From contig LQBI01000031.1 of assembly GCA_002030045.1 (NCBI GenBank), positions 158,854-198,617 on the forward strand: 39,764 nucleotides of DNA, read 5' to 3'. This DNA is from Candidatus Aegiribacteria sp. MLS_C. GTDB taxonomy: Bacteria > Fermentibacterota > Fermentibacteria > Fermentibacterales > JCC-6. The translations under genes were made by a program, and so were the position numbers. Shown piece after piece: positions 7,954-15,825 of the stretch. Positions within the stretch are counted from its first letter, which is position 1; every line of letters starts with the position of its first letter. The notes beneath the pieces are model-generated. The model made no database searches, was not told the origin of the DNA, and worked only from the letters and a program-made list of their open reading frames with translations.

Positions 7954-8361
7954 ATGGCGTTTTCTCCCTGTGCCGGGGGACTCCCGTACGGTGGGGAAGG
8001 CGCTGTGCTGGTCACCGACTTCGCTGCCGGGACCTCACTGGTGATGGACTCCTGGATAGGCCTGCATCTCAGGTTCGATTCCAGGAAGTCATTCCCGGAT
8101 GATACCGACACGGTGCTGAGGATATGCCTCGGACTCGGCGGGGAGCCCGGGCTCTACTCGACTGGAGCCGCCGCGGCGGCCGGTGCCGTTGCCTGGCAGC
8201 TGTCCAGGATGGACTGACCGCTTCAAAACTGGGACGGCACGGGAGAGGGAGGCTCCAGACTGCCCGTAGGAAGGTACATCATCTACCTGTCATCGAGAGC
8301 TGAAGACACCGGAGAATACCGCGAGGACTTCGGAGTGGTGGTCCTGGCCAGGCATCTGTGA
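7954..8361 (+). pseudogene. Remnant of a secreted protein with FlgD-like C-terminal domain
   Basis: An open frame of 87 codons (7954-8217) ends at TGA. The same frame then reads on for 48 codons to a second TGA (8359-8361). The part after the first stop (NWDGTGEGG..., LPVGRYIIYL, FGVVVLARHL) looks like the C-terminal end of a FlgD Ig-like domain, common at the end of exported FCB proteins. The first part matches nothing I recognise. No good ribosome-binding site precedes it. I read it as the decayed 3' end of a longer gene whose 5' part was lost. A read-through stop is less likely. Confidence 0.45.
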
Positions 8362-8456
8362 GGCCTGGTCCAGCAACCCCTGAGCGACCCGTCGAAACTC
8401 TCACGAGCATTGAACAGATATAGATGAACGATAACCCGAATGCCTGGTTAGCTTGC

Positions 8457-8595
8457 TGCAGCATAACACCGTGGATTCCGGTGTTAACTAGCACAAGTGT
8501 ATTGCCCTTGAACGTGTTATCGATATTGACTCGCATATATCAATGCTTTTATTCTCTGTCAGCATAACCGGGCAACGGTGTTAACCTGCTGAGAA
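8457..8595. repeat. Pair of related hairpin repeats
   Basis: Two similar inverted repeats about 100 bp apart lie in an AT-richer stretch without genes. The first (8464-8486) has an 8-bp perfect stem, TAACACCG/CGGTGTTA, with a 7-nt loop. The second (about 8561-8594) reads CAGCATAACCG ... CGGTGTTAACCTGCTG, a bulged stem. Both share CAGCATAAC at the left and CGGTGTTAAC at the right. The left arm of the first can also pair with the right arm of the second. They could be remnants of a mobile element or regulatory sites for the toxin-antitoxin pair. Apart from these and the broken gene at 7954-8361, I see nothing in 7910-8606. Confidence 0.6.
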
Positions 8596-8606
8596 TGGTA
8601 ATGGGA

Positions 8607-8636
8607 TTGACGAATGTATATGATGAAAGTATACAT
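8607..8636 (+). promoter_or_regulatory. brnTA promoter with overlapping inverted repeat
   Basis: A -35 TTGACG (8607-8612), a 17-nt spacer and a -10 TATACA (8630-8635) form a near-consensus promoter. An inverted repeat, ATGTATA (8614-8620) and TATACAT (8630-8636), covers the spacer and -10, a typical place for a repressor operator. Transcription should start around 8642, which is the first base of the toxin gene, so the message may be leaderless. Confidence 0.65.
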
Positions 8637-8641
8637 GTGAT

Positions 8642-8944
8642 ATGGTAAGGCCAAGAGGCCAATTGAAAGAATGCACCGGATTCCAATGGGATGAAGGGAA
8701 CGCAACGAAGAATTGGGACAAGCACGATGTATCTCAATCCGAATGCGAACAGGTATTCTTCAATCGACCGCTCATTTTGCGAAGAGATTCGAAGCATTCC
8801 GCAATGGAATCGAGATTCTATGTACTTGGCCATACTGATTTGGGCAGACTCCTCTTCATGGTTTTTACCATTCGGGGAGACAGAATCAGAATCATATCCG
8901 CAAGGGACATGACTTCAAGTGAAGAACGAAGGTATAGAGAATGA
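8642..8944 (+). CDS. brnT: BrnT-family toxin
   Basis: A 100-residue ribonuclease toxin of the BrnT family. The family pattern is clear: FQWDEGNATKNWDKH near residues 14-28, EQVFFNRP near 36-43, the SRFYVLGHTDLGRLLFMVFT beta hairpin, and the C-terminal IRIISARDMTSSEERRY. BrnT (RelE-like fold) cleaves RNA and is neutralised by BrnA. The gene overlaps the antitoxin by 4 nt (ATGA), the usual toxin-first order. Base composition is clearly more AT-rich than the flanking genes, which suggests recent transfer. No Shine-Dalgarno sequence is seen, and the promoter position implies a leaderless message. Confidence 0.92.
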   Translation: MVRPRGQLKECTGFQWDEGNATKNWDKHDVSQSECEQVFFNRPLILRRDSKHSAMESRFYVLGHTDLGRLLFMVFTIRGDRIRIISARDMTSSEERRYRE

Positions 8945-9216
8945 AGAGAATCCCGAAATTCAGAACAGAAGCGGAAGAGAGAGAATTCTGGAGAACACAT
9001 GACTCCAATGATTACCTCTCCTGGGAAGATGCAACAGAAATCACGCTGTCAAAGCTCAAGCCATCGACAAAAACAATATCTCTTCGCTTGCCGGAATCAA
9101 TGATAGAAGAATTAAAAATCCTCGCGAACAAGCAGGACATACCATACCAATCTCTTCTCAAGGTCTTTCTTGCTGAACGCCTGGAAGCTGAGATGGAAAG
9201 TATCCGAGCAAATTAG
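8941..9216 (+). CDS. brnA: BrnA/CopG-family antitoxin
   Basis: A 91-residue antitoxin. The N-terminal part (PKFRTEAEEREFWRTHDS, DYLSWEDA) wraps the toxin in this family. The C-terminal part (KPSTKTISLRLPESMIEELK, then a helix with QDIPYQSLLKVFLAERL) is a ribbon-helix-helix DNA-binding domain. It should neutralise BrnT and repress the shared promoter, probably through the inverted repeat at 8614-8636. Translation is coupled to brnT by the ATGA overlap. Codon use is AT-rich like the toxin. Confidence 0.92.
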   Translation: MKRIPKFRTEAEEREFWRTHDSNDYLSWEDATEITLSKLKPSTKTISLRLPESMIEELKILANKQDIPYQSLLKVFLAERLEAEMESIRAN

Positions 9217-9228
9217 TGCAGAACAACA

Positions 9229-9288
9229 AAATTCAGTAGAACTGCGCACTGGTGTCTGAAGATCATGCTTTGGCAGTCTACTGATTTT
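9229..9288 (+). terminator. Stem-loop with T-run after brnA
   Basis: TCAGTAGA (9233-9240) pairs with TCTACTGA (9277-9284). The stem continues inward by four pairs past a one-base bulge (A9241), and TTTT follows at 9285-9288. It is long and imperfect with a large loop. It could terminate the toxin-antitoxin transcript. I see nothing else in 9289-9403 except the tspO ribosome-binding site. Confidence 0.4.
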
Positions 9289-9403
9289 GAGCGTTGGGCC
9301 AGGATGATTGGCTTAAACCTCGACCTCCCTGTTCGATTATAGTTCCGCATCCGGGTTTCACACTGAAATCGATGGTATATTCACAGATCGCAGGGAGGAA
9401 GAC

Positions 9404-9874
9404 ATGAAGACCTGGCTGGCTCTGCTCCTCTGGATAACGGTATCGCTGGTCCCCGGTTTCGCGGGCTCCCAGTTCCAGCCCGGGGAATGGTACGCCTCGC
9501 TTGAAAAACCGTCCTGGAATCCTCCGGGATGGGTTTTCGGTCCTGTCTGGACGACCCTCTACGTTCTCATGGGCATATCGGCATGGCTGGTATGGAAGCA
9601 GAGCGGTTTCAGCGGAGCGGGTCCCGCCCTCTGGATATTCCTCGGTCAGCTTGTGCTGAACGGGCTCTGGTCGTACCTTTTCTTCGGCATCAACTCTCCA
9701 CTGTCGGCTTTCATCGAGATAATCGCACTGTGGCTGGCCATACTGGTCACTACCGTGCTGTTCTGGAGGGTGAGGCCGCTGGCGGGGTCCCTTCTGCTGC
9801 CCTACCTCGCCTGGGTGGGTTTCGCCTCGGTACTGAACTTCACTCTATGGAGGCTCAACCAGCCGGTTACCTGA
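9404..9874 (+). CDS. tspO: TspO/MBR family membrane protein
   Basis: A 156-residue integral membrane protein with five hydrophobic helices, the size and fold of TspO (translocator/peripheral benzodiazepine receptor homologue). The signature WNPPGWVFGPVWTTLYVLMG lies near residues 38-57, and NGLWSYLFFGINSP near 87-100. The last helix ends FTLWRLN. Bacterial TspO binds porphyrins and affects tetrapyrrole and stress responses; the exact function is unsettled. The ribosome-binding site GGGAGG lies 5 nt before the ATG. It converges with the SDR gene, with 12 nt between. Confidence 0.95.
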   Translation: MKTWLALLLWITVSLVPGFAGSQFQPGEWYASLEKPSWNPPGWVFGPVWTTLYVLMGISAWLVWKQSGFSGAGPALWIFLGQLVLNGLWSYLFFGINSPLSAFIEIIALWLAILVTTVLFWRVRPLAGSLLLPYLAWVGFASVLNFTLWRLNQPVT

Positions 9875-9886
9875 GAGGGCCGGGCT

Positions 9887-11038
9887 TCATATCCGCAGAC
9901 CTGAACCCCAGCCGCACTCCACCGCGAAGTCCATGCATCTGCCGAAGGACTCGCTGTCCAGCCCGGGGCATTCCACGCCGGTGCCGCGGAGGACGGACCT
10001 GGTGCGTCGGTCGTCGAACCTCCTCCTGTCGGTCATATAGGGATAGTAGAGCTTGATATAGCCGTCCAGCAGCACCTCCAGCGGCGAAGGCCCTCCGGCC
10101 CTCCTCCCGAGAACGGTCCGAAGACCGCGGATGCCGAACTTGCTTCCCGTCATTTCCACGAGTTCGTCAAGCGTGTTCTCCCTCCGGTTCACGATATGGA
10201 AGACGCCGGTCTCCCCGGATTCCATGATGCGGAGTACCGAAGCGACCAGGTAGTCGACAGGTATCAGGTTCATCCAGCCTCCGCGATGGGGTATCGTAAG
10301 GGGAATGACCGTCTTCCCGGATTCGTCGATCCCGATGCCCAGTCTCCGCGCCCTGGACCCTCCCGAGGTCTCCAGGTCCCTTCTGAAGGTATCCCTGAGG
10401 AAGACCATTATTCGAACAGGGTAGTAAAGGGCGTTGAACCTCAGGCTCCTGCCTGTTGTGGAATCCCCGTAGACGATTGAGGGACGGTAGATGGTGAGCT
10501 TTCGGCCGGCATCCCCGCACAGCCCGGTTATCATTCTCTCGGCAAGGTGCTTCGATCTCTCGTACTCGTTGTGGAACCCCTCCGCATCGGCCAGCTCCTC
10601 CGTGTAGGTCCCCTCACCGCTGCCCACGGCGTATGCGGTGCTCATGTGATGGAAGTGAGAATCCCCGCCCAGGGTCCGGAAGAGGTTGAGTAGGCCGTCC
10701 ACGTTGGTCCTTCTGACCTGTTCGCTCCGCCTTGCCGCGAAAGAGGTGTCAGCGGCGCAGTGCAGGATATGGTCAGCCCTGCTCCCCAGCCGCCGCGCTT
10801 CGGACCTTCCCATTCCAAGGTCCGGGTCGTCCAGGCTTGCCTCCACCACCTCGGGACCTTTCCCGGGACCGATCCCGAAGAATTCCATAAGGTTCCGGAT
10901 CCTGCTCCCGGGATCCCTGCCGTTCCCCGACCTCGCAAGTGCTATCACGCTGCACCCGGCCCCGAGGAGCCCGGCGGTGAGGAATCCCCCTATGAAACCG
11001 GTTGCTCCGGTGACTATGACGACAGGTCCGGCTGTCAT
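9887..11038 (-). CDS. Extended SDR / thioester-reductase-like NAD(P) oxidoreductase
   Basis: A 383-residue extended short-chain dehydrogenase of the 'male sterility'/thioester-reductase type (NAD_binding_4). The nucleotide motif GATGFIGG is at 11-18. The catalytic pair is Y159xxxK163 (YERSK), with STAYAVGSGEG upstream providing the serine/threonine. The substrate region has IYRPSIVYGDSTTG. Such domains reduce acyl thioesters to aldehydes or alcohols, or act on sugar nucleotides. The FFGIG segment after the Rossmann loop favours the acyl-reductase branch. It is the last gene of an operon and overlaps the preceding gene by 4 nt (ATGA). The substrate is unknown. Confidence 0.82.
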   Translation of the reverse strand: MTAGPVVIVTGATGFIGGFLTAGLLGAGCSVIALARSGNGRDPGSRIRNLMEFFGIGPGKGPEVVEASLDDPDLGMGRSEARRLGSRADHILHCAADTSFAARRSEQVRRTNVDGLLNLFRTLGGDSHFHHMSTAYAVGSGEGTYTEELADAEGFHNEYERSKHLAERMITGLCGDAGRKLTIYRPSIVYGDSTTGRSLRFNALYYPVRIMVFLRDTFRRDLETSGGSRARRLGIGIDESGKTVIPLTIPHRGGWMNLIPVDYLVASVLRIMESGETGVFHIVNRRENTLDELVEMTGSKFGIRGLRTVLGRRAGGPSPLEVLLDGYIKLYYPYMTDRRRFDDRRTRSVLRGTGVECPGLDSESFGRCMDFAVECGWGSGLRI

Positions 11039-12888
11039 TCCCCGATGGCCCTGCGGTAGAGGAAGGTCTCCTTCCTGCAGAAACCCTGGTTGAACAGGTA
11101 CCTGATCCAGAGGAACCTGGGATCCTTCGACTGCAGCTCCTCCAGCATCCCGGCCGCCTCGGCCATGGCTCCCTGCATGCGGCGGACCTGCTCAGGGTCG
11201 GTGTGGTCGAGGTACATGTCCCACTCCATGACTCCCCGCCTTCCGCGGTCCAGGGGGGTGATGAAGCCGAATTCCCCCCTGACGCCGGCACTGGCGGCCA
11301 CGTCCGCGAAGGCGAGATCGAGGTCCCTGACGGCCTCGGCGTCGTCCATGGGTACGTAGACGATGAAGGCCACTACGTGTCCCTCGCGGCCCATCCTGGA
11401 GCTGACGCTCCTCACGGCGTTCATCATGAAGATGTCGGTCATCGAGGGATCCCGGTAAACTTCTCGGTATAGTTCCCTCAGGTCCTCATCCACGGCGGAT
11501 GCGAGTTTTTCCGGCGACGGTCCCAGGACCGCCTCCAGCACCGGGAGCATCTCCGGTCTTGCCAGGAGCGTGTATGGCGGTTCGTCACCCTCCAGACCGG
11601 CCAGGATGTCGGAGATCCCGTCGTCGGAAAGCGATGGGAGGCCAAGGATCAGGCATCGCATCACTTCCTGCGAGAGGACCGCGTCAGCGGCCCTGGAGGC
11701 TGACTCCAGGGTCCCGCCGTCACCCAGGACCACCACGGAGTACTCGATGCCCAGCTTCCCGGGCAGTATTTTCCGAAGGGCTTCAGCCTGTGCCGCGACG
11801 GGGGCTATGAACGAGGACAGGTACTCGGTTCCCAGCATGCCTATGCCCAGTCCCGTGCCGGACGCGTTGAGTTCCCTGGCGTACTCCAGAGCGCTTTCGA
11901 AATCCCCGAAGGGCACTAAGATGCCCGATTCGTCCCCCGAAAGGGGGTGAAGGCGTACGGTTGCCTCGGTGCATATTCCGGGAGCCCCGCGTTCCTCCAT
12001 TCGAAAGAACGAGAGGTCCGGCCCTCCTTCCGCGCATAACCGGAAGACCTCCCCCTCTGGAGATACGAACTCGGCGTCCAGGACGTTGTCCCTGCAGGTC
12101 CCCAGGGAGCTTGAGAAGAGGGAGAATATACCGGAGCAGACCATGTTGGCGCAGTAGAGGGCCGCAGGTTCGGCTGCGTTCACCAGGAAACCCCTGGCCA
12201 GGGCCGCTCTCTGCAGGTCGTGGGAACTGACACCGGCCCCCACCCTGACGCACCAGTCCTCCTCGTCGAACTCCATCCACCTCATCCTGGCGGTGTCGAT
12301 GACCAGTCCGGGGGTGAGGACGAAACCCATCACCGATGAACCGTTCCCCCTGACCGCGTAATCGATGCCTTTATTCATGCAGTGCCGCACTATCGAAGCC
12401 GTCTCGGCGGCAGTGGCAGGAAGCGCCACGTAGCGTGGCACAGTGCGCCGCGAGATTGGGCAGGGGTCGTCGGAATAGGCCTCCAGGTGCGCCGGGTCGT
12501 TGCTGGCCCATTCATCCCCCACTATTTCCCTCAGCCCGTCCAGGAAGGGGTCGGAAGGCACCTCCTCCGGTTCCCGCGTACCGGTCAGCCGCTCCACAAG
12601 TTCCCTGAGGGCGGAAGCGGCGGCCGATGGTCTCAGGCCCTGGACGAAGTGGCATTGCATATCGCATTCGCCGCAGAGCGTGCAGGACCGCGCCACCTCG
12701 GCGAGTACGGGAGTGAGCGGAAGCCGCCCGGAGGCGGCGGCGGCGTAGAGGTCCATCCTGCCCTGGGGGTAGAATGACACGTAATAGCGGCCCGCCGCTC
12801 CAGGGCAGAGGCCCCTTCCAAGGTAGTCTATCTTGCACATGGCGTAGTGCCGGCAGCTCCTGGCTGTTTCGAGGGGGCCGAGGCTCAT
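11035..12888 (-). CDS. Iron-sulfur/FAD-binding oxidoreductase
   Basis: A 617-residue protein. I choose the ATG at 12888 because it overlaps the preceding stop in ATGA; an upstream in-frame start at 12921 is possible. The N-terminal 90 residues hold cysteines in SCRHYAMCKIDYLGRGLCPG and SCTLCGECDMQCHF, enough for [4Fe-4S] binding. Residues of about 145-330 form a FAD-binding PCMH domain, as in GlcD and lactate dehydrogenases (PRYVALPATAAETASIVRH, AVRGNGSSVMGF). The rest resembles the FAD-oxidase C-terminal cap. Putting the Fe-S part before the FAD part reverses the usual GlcD-GlcF order. It probably oxidises a 2-hydroxy acid or reduces a related compound. The substrate is unknown. Confidence 0.75.
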   Translation of the reverse strand: MSLGPLETARSCRHYAMCKIDYLGRGLCPGAAGRYYVSFYPQGRMDLYAAAASGRLPLTPVLAEVARSCTLCGECDMQCHFVQGLRPSAAASALRELVERLTGTREPEEVPSDPFLDGLREIVGDEWASNDPAHLEAYSDDPCPISRRTVPRYVALPATAAETASIVRHCMNKGIDYAVRGNGSSVMGFVLTPGLVIDTARMRWMEFDEEDWCVRVGAGVSSHDLQRAALARGFLVNAAEPAALYCANMVCSGIFSLFSSSLGTCRDNVLDAEFVSPEGEVFRLCAEGGPDLSFFRMEERGAPGICTEATVRLHPLSGDESGILVPFGDFESALEYARELNASGTGLGIGMLGTEYLSSFIAPVAAQAEALRKILPGKLGIEYSVVVLGDGGTLESASRAADAVLSQEVMRCLILGLPSLSDDGISDILAGLEGDEPPYTLLARPEMLPVLEAVLGPSPEKLASAVDEDLRELYREVYRDPSMTDIFMMNAVRSVSSRMGREGHVVAFIVYVPMDDAEAVRDLDLAFADVAASAGVRGEFGFITPLDRGRRGVMEWDMYLDHTDPEQVRRMQGAMAEAAGMLEELQSKDPRFLWIRYLFNQGFCRKETFLYRRAIGE

Positions 12889-13907
12889 CGCCAGTACTCG
12901 TCCTTCCCGAGTCCTCCGCACCTGTCGAGCAGTTCCTCCGGATAGGGATGGAAGAACGTCTGGTCCCGCAGGTAATCAACATGGAACCTCACGATCCAGC
13001 TCTCCAGGAGCTTGATGCAGGTGACCAGGGGTGTTCTGCCCTCCCTGTACATCTCCAGGTGGTCCAGGAAGAAACCCCTCTCCTCCGGCGAGATATGGTC
13101 GGACACGTAGCCGAAGGCGTGCTGCAGCACGTTGATGTTGGCCCGGTAGGAGGGGCCTCTCGAAAGGGCGGACCGAAGAACCCCGCCGTAGAGTTCCACC
13201 GTCCTCTCCAGCCCGGCGGATCTCTGAGCGGCCACTATCCTTCCCAGTTCCCTCATCCGCTCCTGGTCGTACGCCATCAGCAGCAGCTTGTTCCTGCTCT
13301 GGAAATCAACCAGTTCGGAAGCTCTGCCGATTCCGCCGATCCTCCTGAAGTCGGCCAGGGTGAAGAGTTTCCTAAGGAAATGGTCCCTTATCTCCACGTT
13401 GTGGAGCCTTCCCTCGTCTTCCACCGCCAGCCCCGGGAAGCGCCTTGCCACCTCGCCCCCGAACAGGCCGGCGCCCCTGCCGGTGATAAGGCTCTGACCG
13501 TCCTCCCTGTACTGCTTCACATCCCTCATTCCGCAGGAGGGCGACCTTGATTTGAGAAGGAAACCGTCCACCTCGCCAAGGTCCTCCAGGAACCTCTCGA
13601 CGTACTCCAGCATGCTTCCGGTATGGTCGAGGCCGGTGGCGGGCTGGAACATCCTCTGTTCACCGTCATGGACGATTATGCGCACCGGATGTCTGGGAAT
13701 GCCCAGTCCGATGTCGGCTTCCGGACAGGGGGTTACGAACTCCACGAAGAGCTCCAGGGCCTCGACCAGCGGATCGCTCAGCTTCTGGCCGTTGTAGCGG
13801 CAGCTGTCGAAACCTAGGCACCTGCTGCACACCAGCCTGGGCCTGACCGGCCATTCGATCTTGGGCATACCGGCCTTTCCTTTCAGGGTCTGGATGGACG
13901 ACTTCAC
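12885..13907 (-). CDS. DUF523 (TudS-like) - DUF1722 (YbgA-like) fusion
   Basis: A 340-residue two-domain protein. The GTG start at 13907 overlaps the preceding stop (GTGA), matching the coupling elsewhere in this operon. An ATG at 13868 preceded by AAAGG is the alternative. Residues of about 23-170 are DUF523, with CSRCLGFDSCRYNG (C27, C30, C36) and SPSCGM near 124. In 2-thiouracil desulfurase TudS such cysteines bind a [4Fe-4S] cluster that removes sulfur. Residues of about 190-330 are the DUF1722 domain (KLLLMAYDQERMRELG, HAFGYVSDHISPEE). The fusion is a known architecture. Whether it desulfurises a thiolated base or another compound is open. Confidence 0.88.
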   Translation of the reverse strand: MKSSIQTLKGKAGMPKIEWPVRPRLVCSRCLGFDSCRYNGQKLSDPLVEALELFVEFVTPCPEADIGLGIPRHPVRIIVHDGEQRMFQPATGLDHTGSMLEYVERFLEDLGEVDGFLLKSRSPSCGMRDVKQYREDGQSLITGRGAGLFGGEVARRFPGLAVEDEGRLHNVEIRDHFLRKLFTLADFRRIGGIGRASELVDFQSRNKLLLMAYDQERMRELGRIVAAQRSAGLERTVELYGGVLRSALSRGPSYRANINVLQHAFGYVSDHISPEERGFFLDHLEMYREGRTPLVTCIKLLESWIVRFHVDYLRDQTFFHPYPEELLDRCGGLGKDEYWR

Positions 13908-14752
13908 GTGCTCCCCGGGGAGCCGCTGTCCCGGGACCTGTCACGACCGGGCATGCAGGGTCCGAGATGTGTCGACAGGAAGTCGGAGACCTCGCGGAAG
14001 GCCTTCAACGCCTCCGGCGAGAGTTCACCGTTCCTGTCCGGTCTTACGAAGGCGTGGGGCTGTCCTTCGAAGAGGCAGAGCCTGACCTCTGTTCCTTCTG
14101 CTGCAAGCGCCTCGTGAAGGATCTTCGACTGCTCCACCGGAACCATTCGGTCCGAGCAGCCATGGATTATCATGAAAGGAGGGGTGTCCTGGCTGACCAG
14201 CAGGGCGGGTGAAGCCGATTCGACTGTTGCCCGGGGAGGCCTCATCCGGCCGAACAGTATGTACTGGCCCACTCTTCTCCTTCCCGGACCCAGGTGGGAG
14301 GGGCCGAAGAAGTCGACCACGCACCTGATGTGCTTCGCCGTTTCGGGCCGGGTGCCCAGCAGGGCGGCAAGATGGGCGCCTGCGGAGTACCCTACGGCCC
14401 CTATCCTCGAAACGTCTACGCCCAGGTCTTCACCCCCTTCCAGGACCCATTCGAGGAGTGTGCGCACGTCCTCCCAGCACGCCGGCCACCTGTTCCTCCC
14501 CCTCCTCGCCAGCCTGTAGTTGGCGGTGAAGACCACGAACCCCCTGGAGGCGAGACCTCTTGACGCTCCGGCCAGCATGTCCTTGTCGCCCTTCCTCCAG
14601 GCTCCTCCATGCAGGTGCAGAACGGCCGGAAGCCGCTCATCCGATGAGGACCGCCCGACGGCAGGTCTGTATATGTCCACGGCCTGCTCTTCGAGGTCCC
14701 CATACCGTACATCGGAAAGGACGTCACATTCGAACCTGGCTTCGATACCCAT
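13904..14752 (-). CDS. Alpha/beta hydrolase, esterase-like
   Basis: A serine hydrolase of the BD-FAE/carboxylesterase group, about 282 residues. It has the oxyanion motif HLHGGAW and the nucleophile elbow GYSAG. The acid lies in HGCSDRMVP and the histidine in GQPHAF, so the triad looks complete. No signal peptide is seen, so it is cytoplasmic. The start is uncertain: ATG 14752 has GGAGAGG about 9 nt upstream, while ATG 14773 and GTG 14809 are in frame but poorly supported. First gene of a four-gene operon, with a promoter just upstream. It overlaps the TudS-like gene by 4 nt. Likely an ester or amide hydrolase; the substrate is unknown. Confidence 0.85.
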   Translation of the reverse strand: MGIEARFECDVLSDVRYGDLEEQAVDIYRPAVGRSSSDERLPAVLHLHGGAWRKGDKDMLAGASRGLASRGFVVFTANYRLARRGRNRWPACWEDVRTLLEWVLEGGEDLGVDVSRIGAVGYSAGAHLAALLGTRPETAKHIRCVVDFFGPSHLGPGRRRVGQYILFGRMRPPRATVESASPALLVSQDTPPFMIIHGCSDRMVPVEQSKILHEALAAEGTEVRLCLFEGQPHAFVRPDRNGELSPEALKAFREVSDFLSTHLGPCMPGRDRSRDSGSPGST

Positions 14753-14823
14753 GTACCGGACCCTCTCCTCCATTACCGCCGGGTCTGCGCGGGTTACCGG
14801 ATGCAACACCTGGATGATTGACT

Positions 14824-14853
14824 AAGATAGCCGGGGTTTTCAGGGGAGGTCAA
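14824..14853 (-). promoter_or_regulatory. Promoter of the hydrolase-TudS-oxidoreductase operon
   Basis: On the minus strand, TTGACC (14853-14848), an 18-nt spacer and TATCTT (14829-14824) make a plausible sigma-70-type promoter. Transcription would start about 14817. The GTG at 14809 would then be almost leaderless, whereas the ATG at 14752 would have a 65-nt leader with a ribosome-binding site. The -10 region, CCGGCTATCTTAG, recurs exactly upstream of the diguanylate cyclase gene (4193-4181). Confidence 0.55.
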
Positions 14854-14872
14854 CTAGCTGTCATGAAAGGAG

Positions 14873-14913
14873 GGCGGACCGGTCGCCGAGAGGGGAGGAG
14901 CGACCGGTCCGCC
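14873..14913 (-). terminator. GC-rich terminator hairpin after pstS
   Basis: A perfect 14-bp stem, GGCGGACCGGTCGC (14873-14886) and its complement (14900-14913), encloses a 13-nt loop 21 nt past the pstS stop. It has no strong T-run; CCTCCTTTC follows on the minus strand. It most likely ends the pstS transcript before the next promoter on the same strand. Confidence 0.7.
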
Positions 14914-14933
14914 ATGAAACCCGTCCGGCTGGA

Positions 14934-15734
14934 TCAGCCGGCGGGGAGGTAACCCTCTTCGAGTACGATGGCCTGACCTTCGGGTCCGAGTATGAACTCG
15001 AGCCATTCGGCCACGGCACCGGTGGGTTGACCCCTGGTGATCATGTTCAGCGGACGGACCACGGGGTATTCCCCGGAAACGGCGTTCTCAACGGTGGCGT
15101 CCACTCCGTCGACGGCAAGGGGCTCGACGGAATCGTCAATGTAGCCGAAGGATAGGAAACCGATGGAGTAGGGGGTGGTGGACACGGTGGTCCTCACGGC
15201 GCCGTTGGAGGGCAGGAGTATGGCGCTGAGGCAGATCAGGACCTCGTCCATCACCATCTCCTCGAAGGCGGCCCTGGTGCCGGACCCCTCTTCCCTGGCG
15301 ACGACGGTTATCATCTGGTCCGGGCCGCCGACCTGGCTCCAGCTGGTTATTTCGCCTGAGAAGATTCCCCTTACCTCTTCGATGGTCAGACCGGCCACTG
15401 GTACGCCGGGGTTTACGGCTATGGCTATTCCGTCCCTGGCTATGGTGTGCACTACGATCTCGGGGTTCTCGGCGAATTCCGACTCCTTGACCTCCCTGGA
15501 GGCTGCTCCGATGTCGGCCGTGCCGTCCGCCGCGGAACGCACGCCTACGCTGCTGCCGCCTCCCTGGATGGTTATGCGCACCGAGGGGTCCACCTGCTCG
15601 TAAGCCTCGGCAAGACTCTCGGCCAGTGGCTGGACGGTGGTGGAGCCCACCACCTCTATGTCGGCAGCTGCTGCCCCCGGAACGGGAGCAACGAAGGAGA
15701 GAACCGTCAGGAGAACTATTGACAGTCTTGACAT
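14934..15734 (-). CDS. pstS: Phosphate-binding protein PstS
   Basis: A 266-residue periplasmic solute-binding protein. A signal peptide (RLSIVLLTVLSFVAPVPGAAAA) precedes the mature domain. Family motifs are VVGSTTVQPLAESLAEAY near residue 28 and ITIQGGGSSVG near 54, followed by DIGAASREVK. The phosphate-loop-like EEGSGTRAAF lies near residue 150. The ribosome-binding site GGAAAGG precedes the ATG. It captures phosphate for the PstCAB importer, but no pstCAB gene is found on either side, so it is an orphan binding protein here. Likely under phosphate control through the box at 15826-15869. Confidence 0.9.
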   Translation of the reverse strand: MSRLSIVLLTVLSFVAPVPGAAAADIEVVGSTTVQPLAESLAEAYEQVDPSVRITIQGGGSSVGVRSAADGTADIGAASREVKESEFAENPEIVVHTIARDGIAIAVNPGVPVAGLTIEEVRGIFSGEITSWSQVGGPDQMITVVAREEGSGTRAAFEEMVMDEVLICLSAILLPSNGAVRTTVSTTPYSIGFLSFGYIDDSVEPLAVDGVDATVENAVSGEYPVVRPLNMITRGQPTGAVAEWLEFILGPEGQAIVLEEGYLPAG

Positions 15735-15825
15735 GTTTCACCTTTCCTTCTGTGACGGGTTGAAGGATACCGGGCTTTGGCCACCCGGCGACCATGGATT
15801 ATGGTTGGAGCGATGATGTAGCCCG

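Noticed and set aside
8215-8217. In-frame TGA that could be read as selenocysteine or a reassigned codon
   Set aside because: No selenocysteine insertion hairpin is seen, other genes in the window stop normally at TGA, and the gene also lacks a convincing 5' end, so decay is simpler.
9222-9300. Integron attC site after brnA: bulged hairpin with a GTTGGGC right core
   Set aside because: The left core does not match RYYYAAC beyond AAC, no integrase is visible, and the hairpin with TTTT fits a terminator better.
9321-9360. tRNA-like T-arm around GTTCGAT
   Set aside because: The flanking bases do not form the T stem, and no anticodon or acceptor stems can be drawn.
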